NCBI GenBank assembly: GCA_022792755.1
Contig: JAAWBP010000094.1
Location: 1 to 19,188 of the forward strand
Direction of reading: 5' to 3'
Length of the DNA: 19,188 nt
Origin: Oscillospiraceae bacterium
GTDB taxonomy: Bacteria; Bacillota; Clostridia; Oscillospirales; Ruminococcaceae
In this document: piece by piece, positions 13,526-19,188 of the stretch
How positions within the stretch are numbered: the first letter of the stretch is position 1
Layout of the letters: the number at the start of each line of letters is the position of its first letter
The notes under the pieces: model-generated
What the model saw: the letters and a program-made list of their open reading frames with translations, nothing else
Database searches by the model: none
What the model was told of the DNA's origin: nothing
Made by a program: the position numbers and the translations under genes

Positions 13526-14923
13526 ATGAATCAATATTATCTGGCGGTCGATATCGGTGCTTCGAGCGGCCGGCATCTGCTGGGCTGGCTGGAGGGAGGA
13601 GTCCTCCGCACGGAGGAAATCCACCGCTTTCCGAATGGGATGACACGGAAAAACGGCTGTCTCAGCTGGGACTTTGACGCACTGTTTCACGAGATCAAAC
13701 AGGGGTTGATCCGCTGCGGGGAGATCGGGAAAATCCCGGCCTTTATGGGGATCGACACCTGGGGGGTGGACTTTGTCCTGCTGGACCAGAAAGGGGCTGT
13801 CCTCGGTGACACGGTCGGCTATAGGGACAGCCGAACCAATGGGATGGACCGAATCGTCGAAGAGCTGATTTCGCCGGAAGAGCTCTATCAAAGGACGGGC
13901 ATCCAGAAGCAGCCGTTTAATTCCATCTATCAACTGATGGCGATCCGGGAAAGCCACCCGGAGGAACTGGAACAAGCGGATGCCTTCCTGCTCGTTCCTG
14001 ACTATCTCCACTATCTTCTGACCGGCAGACGAGCTTCGGAATATACCAATGCAACCACCACCCAGCTGGTTGGTGCTGAAAGTAAAACCTGGGACTTGGA
14101 ACTGATCGGCCGGCTGGGGTATCCCGAACGGATCTTCGGCGAAATCGTCCCGCCGGGAACGGTTCTGGGCGGGCTCAAGGAGGAAATCCGGCAGGAGATC
14201 GGTTTCGACCTCCAGGTCGTTCTGCCGGGAACGCATGACACGGCTTCCGCTGTTTTGGCGGTCCCGGGGGAAGGGGAGGGCATCTACCTCAGCTCCGGCA
14301 CCTGGTCTTTGATGGGGGTGGAGCGGTTGGAGCCGGATTGCTCCCCGGAAAGCCGGGAGGCAAACTACACCAACGAAGGCGGGTTCCAATACCGCTACCG
14401 CTATCTCAAAAACATTATGGGGCTTTGGATGCTCCAATCCGTCCGAAAAGAGTGGGATGGAAGGTATTCTTTCGGGGAATTGGCGGAGCTGGCGGAGGAA
14501 AGCCGCGCCTTTCCCTCCCGGGTCGAGGTGAACGATCGGAGCTTTCTCGCGCCGGACAGCATGGTTGGAGCAATCAGGGAATATTGCGCGGCTTCCGGGC
14601 AGAGGGTACCGGAAACGGCCGGGGAGGTTGCATCTGTCATCTACCACAGCCTTGCGGAAAGCTACCGGCAGACCGTCGGGGAACTTGAGCGCCTGACCGG
14701 GCGGGAGTATCGGGAAATCCGCGTTGTGGGCGGCGGATGCCGGGACAGTTATCTGAACCGGCTGACGGCCGAAGCGACAGGGCGCGCCGTCTTTGCCGGC
14801 CCGGTCGAAGCCACAGCGGTCGGAAATCTGGCGGCGCAGATGCTGGGAACAGGGGTGTTTTCCTCTTTGAAGGAGGCCAAGAAAACGATCGGGCGGTCAT
14901 TTGACATCGTAAAATATGAATGA
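13526..14923 (+). CDS. rhaB: Rhamnulokinase
   Basis: This enzyme phosphorylates L-rhamnulose at O1 using ATP, the second step of rhamnose breakdown. The 465-residue product is an FGGY-family sugar kinase of normal length. It shows the first phosphate loop YLAVDIGASSGRH, GIDTWGVDF and YRDSRT in the N-terminal lobe, GTHDTASA with the expected catalytic Asp238, and the C-terminal nucleotide part with SSGTWSLMG and VVGGGCRDSYLNRLTAEATG. The NEGGFQYRYRYLKNIMGLWM stretch is typical of rhamnulokinases within the family. GAGGAGGTG at 13512-13519 sets the start. It is the first gene of rhaBAD; rhaA starts 12 bases after its stop. Confidence 0.95.
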   Translation: MNQYYLAVDIGASSGRHLLGWLEGGVLRTEEIHRFPNGMTRKNGCLSWDFDALFHEIKQGLIRCGEIGKIPAFMGIDTWGVDFVLLDQKGAVLGDTVGYRDSRTNGMDRIVEELISPEELYQRTGIQKQPFNSIYQLMAIRESHPEELEQADAFLLVPDYLHYLLTGRRASEYTNATTTQLVGAESKTWDLELIGRLGYPERIFGEIVPPGTVLGGLKEEIRQEIGFDLQVVLPGTHDTASAVLAVPGEGEGIYLSSGTWSLMGVERLEPDCSPESREANYTNEGGFQYRYRYLKNIMGLWMLQSVRKEWDGRYSFGELAELAEESRAFPSRVEVNDRSFLAPDSMVGAIREYCAASGQRVPETAGEVASVIYHSLAESYRQTVGELERLTGREYREIRVVGGGCRDSYLNRLTAEATGRAVFAGPVEATAVGNLAAQMLGTGVFSSLKEAKKTIGRSFDIVKYE

Positions 14924-14935
14924 GGGGGATTTAGG

Positions 14936-16189
14936 ATGAACCGGGAAGAACGGTATCGAGCTGCAAGGGAAAGGTATGCGGAGTTTGGGGTAGACGCCGG
15001 AGCGGCGATCCGGAAACTGAAAGAAATTCCGATATCGCTCCACTGCTGGCAGGGAGATGATGTCCAGGGCTTTGAGGATGCGGGCCCGCTTTCAGGCGGG
15101 ATCCAGACAACGGGGAATTACCCGGGAAAAGCCAGAACACCGGAGGAGCTGATGAGCGACCTGGATAAGGCGCTCGAGCTGATCCCAGGGAAAAAACGGC
15201 TCAACCTGCACGCCAGCTACGCGGTTTTTGAGCCGGGGGAAACTGCCGACCGCGACGCGCTGGAGCCGCGGCATTTTAAAGCGTGGGTGGAATTCGCCAA
15301 AAAACGGGGATTGGGGCTCGACTTTAACCCCACCCTGTTTTCCCACCCCAAAGCGGCGGAAGCGACCCTGTCGAGCGCCGATCCGGAGATCCGGAAGTTC
15401 TGGGTTGACCACTGCAAATGCTGCCTGCGGATTTCGGAGTACTTTGCAGAGGAGCTGGGACAGCCCTGTCTGATGAACATCTGGATTCCGGACGGGCTGA
15501 AGGATATCCCGGCGGACCGTTTTTCGCCCCGCGCGCGATTTGCCCAGTCGCTGGACGAAATCCTCTCGATCGGGTACGATAAGGAAAAGGTGCTGGTCAG
15601 CCTCGAATCCAAGGTGTTTGGGATCGGCTTGGAGTCCTATACGGTCGGCTCCAGCGAGTTCTGCCTGGGGTATGCGGCTTCCCGCGGCATCCTCCCGCTG
15701 ATGGATAACGGGCATTACCATCCGACCGAGATGGTGTCGGACAAAATCTCCTCCATCCTCCTCTTCTTTGACAGACTGGCGCTCCACATCACCCGTTCCG
15801 TCCGGTGGGACAGCGACCATGTCGTCCTGTTCGACGATGAGACGAAAGAGATCGCCAAGGAGCTGGTGCGAAACGATGCGCTCGGCCGCGTCTGCTTGGG
15901 ACTCGACTTTTTTGACGCGAGCATAAATCGGGTTGCCGCCTGGGTGATGGGGATGCGGAATTTTCAGAAAGCGCTCCTTTATGCTTTGCTCTGTCCGAAC
16001 GAAAAGCTGGCGGCGCTTCAGAAGGAAGGAGATTTTACTAAGCTCATGCTGTTACAGGAAGAGCTGAAAACCTGCCCCTTCGGCGACGTGTGGGATCAGT
16101 TCTGCCGCGAGAGCGGTGTGCCGGAGCGAGAGGAGTGGTACGGCGAGGTCAAGCGGTATGAGGAAACGGTGCTGAGCCGGAGAAATTGA
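14936..16189 (+). CDS. rhaA: L-rhamnose isomerase
   Basis: This metal-dependent enzyme converts L-rhamnose to L-rhamnulose, the first step of the pathway. The 417-residue product is close to the 419 of E. coli RhaA and is recognisable along its length: SLHCWQGDDVQGFE near the N-terminus, LNLHASYAVFE, VSLESKVFGIGLESYTVGSSEF, the metal-site region MDNGHYHPTE and RSVRWDSDHVV, and a conserved C-terminal segment with GLDFFDASINRVAAW. The start follows a G-rich ribosome binding site (AGGGGG, then AGG) straight after the rhaB stop. The tight spacing to rhaB and rhaD shows one operon. Confidence 0.96.
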   Translation: MNREERYRAARERYAEFGVDAGAAIRKLKEIPISLHCWQGDDVQGFEDAGPLSGGIQTTGNYPGKARTPEELMSDLDKALELIPGKKRLNLHASYAVFEPGETADRDALEPRHFKAWVEFAKKRGLGLDFNPTLFSHPKAAEATLSSADPEIRKFWVDHCKCCLRISEYFAEELGQPCLMNIWIPDGLKDIPADRFSPRARFAQSLDEILSIGYDKEKVLVSLESKVFGIGLESYTVGSSEFCLGYAASRGILPLMDNGHYHPTEMVSDKISSILLFFDRLALHITRSVRWDSDHVVLFDDETKEIAKELVRNDALGRVCLGLDFFDASINRVAAWVMGMRNFQKALLYALLCPNEKLAALQKEGDFTKLMLLQEELKTCPFGDVWDQFCRESGVPEREEWYGEVKRYEETVLSRRN

Positions 16190-16203
16190 GGGAGGATTCA
16201 ATC

Positions 16204-17031
16204 ATGAAGGTTTTGGAGACAGAATTTGCAAAAGGGATGATCCGGCTTGCGGGCGACGGGTTCGCGCAGGGCTGGCATGAACGGAACGGGGGGAATCTCA
16301 GCTACCGGCTGACAGAAGAGGATGTTTGTTCCGTTCAGGATGATCTGAAGCTGGACGGGGCCTTTCTTCCGATCGGCGCCAGTGTACCGGGGCTTGCGGG
16401 GGAATACTTCCTGGTGACCGGCTCCGGAAAATTTTTCAGAAACGTCCCCCTTGCACCGGAGGATGCTCTGGCAGTGATCCGGGTCGATCAGAAAGGGGAA
16501 AACTATCAGCTGGTTTGGGGGCTTCAAAACGGCGGGAAACCCACCAGCGAGCTCCCCACCCACCTGATGAACCACGAAGTGAAAAAGCGGAAAACAAAAG
16601 GGGCGCACCGTGTGATCTACCACTGTCACCCCGCCAATATCATTGCGCTCACCTTTGTCCTCCCACTGAAGGATGAGGTCTTTACACGCGAGCTTTGGGA
16701 GATGGCCACCGAGTGCCCGGTTGTCTTTCCGGACGGGATCGGTGTTGTGGAGTGGATGGTACCCGGCGGCCGGGAGATCGCCGTGAAAACCTCTGAATTG
16801 ATGGAGCTTTATGACGTCGCCATTTGGGCGCATCATGGAATTTTCTGTTCAGGCGAGACCTTTGACCTGACGTTCGGGCTGGCCCATACGGTGGAAAAAT
16901 CGGCTGAAATTTTGGTGAAAACTCTGTCGATGGCGCCGAAAAAGCTACAGACAATCGAGCCGGATGGCTTCCGGCAGCTCGCCAAGGATTTTGGTGTTTC
17001 CCTCCCGGAAAAGTTTTTGTTTGAAAAAGGA
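16204..17031 (+). CDS. rhaD: Rhamnulose-1-phosphate aldolase
   Basis: This class II aldolase splits L-rhamnulose 1-phosphate into dihydroxyacetone phosphate and L-lactaldehyde. The coding part is 276 residues including all expected blocks, against 274 in E. coli. The zinc ligands are in place: His140 and His142 in HCHPAN and His211 in HHG, with Glu116 (in SELPTH) matching the catalytic glutamate of E. coli. The N-terminal GWHERNGGNLSYRL and the PDGIGVVEWMVPGG stretch are typical of RhaD within the aldolase/epimerase/adducin family. GGGAGG at 16190-16195 sets the ATG at 16204; a TTG at 16186 overlaps the rhaA stop without a ribosome binding site. It ends the rhaBAD operon, and its last codons carry the promoter of the next gene. 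The stop codon is at 17032-17034. Confidence 0.95.
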
Positions 17032-17049
17032 TGACAGCCGTTTTATAAT
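17021..17049 (+). promoter_or_regulatory. Promoter of the AraC-family regulator
   Basis: TTGAAA (17021-17026) and a perfect TATAAT (17044-17049) are separated by 17 bases. The -35 lies inside the 3' end of rhaD. The regulator can therefore be expressed without induction of rhaBAD. Confidence 0.75.
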
Positions 17050-17087
17050 AAGAAGCATACGATTCTGTTGTGAAACGGGGGAGGACG

Positions 17088-17549
17088 ATGGACGGGCGGC
17101 TGCTCTCAGCCCTCGCTGAAATCACCGAGGAAGAACGTGCGCTTTTGACCGGCGGAAGGATTGAAAAGGAACGGTACGCTGCCGGGCGGGATTTTATTGT
17201 AGACCGCGGCAAGATGCTCCGGCGCGGGGAACTGATTACCCTGCGGCCGCATACCCGTTTTGTGGATTTCCCAACCCACCGCCATAATTTTATTGAAGTA
17301 ATGTATGTCTGTGCCGGTTCCGTCGCCCATCTGGTCGGCGGAAGGGAAGTGCGGGTTCAGGCAGGCGAGCTCCTTTTTCTGGGGCGTCACACCAACCATT
17401 CGATCCGCGCCGCTGGTAAAGGGGATATCGGCGTAAATTTAATGATCCTCCCCGAATTTTTTGACGCCGCCCTTACCATGCTCGACAAGGACAGCATCCT
17501 GATGGATTTTATCAGCGGCTTTCTCCGCAGGAGCGACAATCCTGACTAA
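17088..17549 (+). pseudogene. AraC-family regulator, N-terminal half (cut by in-frame TAA)
   Basis: This is the sensor half of an AraC/XylS-type activator, most likely the rhamnose regulator judging by position. About 153 residues are read before a TAA at 17547-17549. The segment around 60-115, with HRHNFIEVMYVCAGSV and LLFLGRHTNHSI, is the cupin sugar-binding domain. The ATG at 17088 follows GGGGGAGG at 17077-17084, a short but workable spacing. After the stop, the same frame continues without a shift into the linker and the DNA-binding domain, so one nonsense change separates the halves; CAA to TAA would suffice but is not provable here. Alone, this half should not bind DNA. It could be a recent pseudogene, a sequencing error, or a read-through gene. 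Confidence 0.8.
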
Positions 17550-17564
17550 TTTCTCCACTTTCAG

Positions 17565-18059
17565 GTGTCGCAGGTGCCGCAGATCCAGAATCTGGTGGAA
17601 AATCTGCTGATCTCTTTGATCGACCGACATGAGGACGAAAATAGGATCAACCAGCTTTTGATGGGGCTTCTGTTCCTCTATCTTCAAAAACATACCGATC
17701 TTCTAAAAGAAACGGCTCCGGTCGGCTATCGGGACAACCTGGTGATGGCTGCCCTGCGTTACATCGACCAGCATTATCCCACTGCCAGTTTGACCGAACT
17801 GGCAGAGCAGCTGCATCAGCCGCTGCCGGTATTGAGCAAGATGATCAAGCAGAAAACCGGAGCGAATTTTAAGGAACTCCTCCGGCGAAAACGACTGCAG
17901 GTGGCCCAAACGTTGCTGTCTGACACGAGTTTGCCGGTGAGCGATATTGTCACGGCAGTCGGTTATGAGAACAACAGCTATTTTTATCGCTGCTTCCGTG
18001 AAAAAAACGGCATTTCCCCGGGGGAATACCGTGAGGCCTTTAGAGGCAGCATCAAATGA
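17565..18059 (+). CDS. AraC-family regulator, C-terminal DNA-binding half
   Basis: This part carries the complete AraC DNA-binding domain. The first helix-turn-helix is in SLTELAEQLHQPLPVLSKMI, and the second is around VSDIVTAVGYENNSYFYRCF, ending with the family signature EKNGISPGEYR. It is in the same frame as the preceding half and separated from it only by the TAA at 17547-17549. The GTG at 17565 could start translation, but no ribosome binding site precedes it, and the conserved-looking linker FLHFQVSQ begins before it. It is therefore best read as the rest of a 324-codon gene (17088-18059). If expressed alone it would lack sugar sensing. A strong terminator follows. Confidence 0.8.
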   Translation: MSQVPQIQNLVENLLISLIDRHEDENRINQLLMGLLFLYLQKHTDLLKETAPVGYRDNLVMAALRYIDQHYPTASLTELAEQLHQPLPVLSKMIKQKTGANFKELLRRKRLQVAQTLLSDTSLPVSDIVTAVGYENNSYFYRCFREKNGISPGEYREAFRGSIK

Positions 18060-18076
18060 GGCGGAGCATATGCTGA

Positions 18077-18109
18077 AAAAAGCCGGCGGAAATCCCCGCC
18101 GGCTTTTTT
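18077..18109. terminator. Bidirectional intrinsic terminator between the regulator and metA
   Basis: A 13-base stem, 18077-18089 with 18096-18108, has the GC-rich core GCCGGCGG. It is flanked by A on the left and T on the right, with a six-base loop. It can end transcripts of the convergent regulator and metA genes. Confidence 0.93.
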
Positions 18110-18120
18110 AGAAATAATTA

Positions 18121-19050
18121 TTACGGGATGATTGGCTCCAGCCCGTTCAAATCGAAAGGCGTCTGCTGGTAGATAAAGTAGTTCAGCCAGTTTGCGTAAA
18201 GCAGATTTGCAGCGCTCCGCCAGTTGAAAGGCGGCGTTCGGTTCGGGTCGTTATCGGGAAAATAGCTGTAAGGCACTTTAATTGGCAGCCCTTTTTCAAT
18301 ATCGCGAAAATATTCGGACGCAAGGGTCAGCCGGTCATATTCGGAATGTCCCGTGATAAAGAGCTGGCGATTGTCCTTTGAAGCGATCAAAAACGGCCCG
18401 GCCTTTTCAGAAACGGCAAGAAGCTCTAAATTTGGATTTTGGACAATCCTTTCAATCGGCACCCCGGTATGCCGTGAATGCGGAGCGAGAAATTCTTCGT
18501 CGAATCCTCGCACCAGCGGGCTGTCGTAGGTGAGAACACGATGCTTAAAAATGCCGAACATTTTTTGCTGTAAGGGGATTTTTGGAATCCCATAATGGTA
18601 ATATAACCCTGCCTGAGCACCCCAGCAGATGTGCATAGTTGAAAAAACGTGAGTTTTGCTCCACTCCATAATTTCACAGAGTTCTTCCCAGTAGTCCACC
18701 GCTTCGAACGCCATCTGCTCTACCGGCGCCCCGGTGATAATCAAACCGTCGAAACATTCGTCTTTGATATCGTGAAAAGTGTTGTAAAATTTAAGCAGAT
18801 GCTTTTGAGAGGTGTTCTTAGAAGTATAGGAAGCAGTCTGCAGCAGTTCAATATTAATTTGAATGGAAGAGTTGCTGAGCAAACGGAGCAGCTGTGTTTC
18901 CGTTTCGATTTTTTTAGGCATCAAGTTCAAAATCGCAATCTTCAGCGGGCGGATATCCTGCTTTACTGCGCGTTCTTCCGTCATAACAAAAATATTTTCG
19001 CCCTCTAGGATAGAACGGGCGGGCAGGGATTCTGGAATATTAATTGGCAT
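18121..19050 (-). CDS. metA: Homoserine O-acetyltransferase (MetA-type)
   Basis: This enzyme acylates L-homoserine, the first committed step of methionine synthesis. The 309-residue product matches MetA throughout. The catalytic Cys142 (HICWGAQA), His235 and Glu237 (ITGHSEYDR) fall at the family's usual numbers. Residue 111 is Glu (in TGAPVEQM). In this family Glu111 gives acetyl-CoA specificity and Gly111 gives succinyl-CoA specificity, so I predict O-acetylhomoserine as the product despite the common succinyltransferase name. The ATG at 19050 has only a weak ribosome binding site (GGAA). Its promoter is close, leaving a leader too short for a SAM riboswitch. The gene stands alone, convergent with the regulator. 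Confidence 0.95.
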   Translation of the reverse strand: MPINIPESLPARSILEGENIFVMTEERAVKQDIRPLKIAILNLMPKKIETETQLLRLLSNSSIQINIELLQTASYTSKNTSQKHLLKFYNTFHDIKDECFDGLIITGAPVEQMAFEAVDYWEELCEIMEWSKTHVFSTMHICWGAQAGLYYHYGIPKIPLQQKMFGIFKHRVLTYDSPLVRGFDEEFLAPHSRHTGVPIERIVQNPNLELLAVSEKAGPFLIASKDNRQLFITGHSEYDRLTLASEYFRDIEKGLPIKVPYSYFPDNDPNRTPPFNWRSAANLLYANWLNYFIYQQTPFDLNGLEPIIP

Positions 19051-19090
19051 AAAACGTCATTTCCAATCTTTAAAATTGACTTGGAACCCC

Positions 19091-19119
19091 ATTATAACAA
19101 AAAAAAAAGCGAACTTCAA
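19091..19119 (-). promoter_or_regulatory. Promoter of metA
   Basis: On the minus strand, TTGAAG (19119-19114) and TATAAT (19096-19091) are 17 bases apart, with an A/T run in the spacer. Transcription should start about 35 bases before the ATG. Confidence 0.7.
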
Positions 19120-19151
19120 TTATTTTTTCTAAGATTTTTTGTCGAACCCCC

Positions 19152-19181
19152 TTGACAAAAAGGGAAGTGAGGTGATAAAAT
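19152..19181 (+). promoter_or_regulatory. Rightward promoter running off the window
   Basis: A perfect TTGACA (19152-19157) is followed 18 bases later by TAAAAT (19176-19181) with an extended TGA in front. It points out of the window, so the next gene is probably on the plus strand just beyond 19188. Confidence 0.6.
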
Positions 19182-19188
19182 AAACGAG

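Noticed and set aside
13487..14647. A 386-codon open frame antisense to rhaB
   Set aside because: It lies wholly over a gene with clear kinase motifs, its product is low-complexity in Arg, Pro and Phe without a recognisable domain, and such frames are expected opposite GC-rich genes.
19051..19090. SAM riboswitch or T-box before metA
   Set aside because: The promoter lies about 40 bases from the start codon, leaving no room for either structure.

Overview
The window looks like chromosomal DNA of a low-to-mid GC Gram-positive anaerobe, most likely a Clostridia/Oscillospiraceae-type gut bacterium. The grounds are strong AGGAGG-like ribosome binding sites, TTGACA/TATAAT promoters, many intrinsic terminators, a class D-like sortase, and an acetyl-CoA-type MetA. 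The genus call is inference. The first 46 bases are a pure C run that looks like a sequencing or assembly artefact at a contig end.

Layout. (1) 98-2547: a secreted acidic protein ending in a membrane-anchor tail, then an intrinsic terminator, a class D-like sortase and a four-helix membrane protein; this reads as a small cell-surface cassette. (2) 2593-2638 and 4037-4416: a short and a long copy of one TA-flanked inverted-repeat element (MITE-like), on either side of a two-domain SnoaL/NTF2-like protein gene. The long copy ends about 10 bases before the pfkA ribosome binding site. (3) 4443-5823: 6-phosphofructokinase and a small Dabb-domain protein, closed by a long hairpin terminator shared with the convergent trxA. 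(4) 5932-10579: trxA (-), a 550-base gap holding an array of hairpins joined by conserved linkers, a P-type Ca2+-ATPase (-) and a divergent trxB (+). (5) 10715-10912: a small CxxCxC protein (-). (6) 11044-18059: an L-rhamnose locus with a cytoplasmic GH78 alpha-L-rhamnosidase (-) divergent from rhaB-rhaA-rhaD (+), followed by an AraC-family regulator gene that has its own promoter but is split by one in-frame TAA. (7) 18121-19050: metA (-), with a rightward promoter running off the end of the window.

How it fits together. The GH78 enzyme would release L-rhamnose from imported rhamnosides. RhaA isomerises rhamnose to rhamnulose, RhaB phosphorylates it, and RhaD cleaves rhamnulose-1-phosphate to DHAP and lactaldehyde. 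No transporter, mutarotase or lactaldehyde reductase is in the window. The divergent rhamnosidase/rhaB region holds two clear inverted repeats placed like operators. TrxA and TrxB make a thioredoxin/thioredoxin reductase pair separated by the calcium pump.

The items most worth a second look are the sortase cassette with a non-canonical anchor, the hairpin array with conserved linkers and variable stems at 6419-6660, the inverted-repeat element in the pfkA leader, and the nonsense-split rhamnose regulator.
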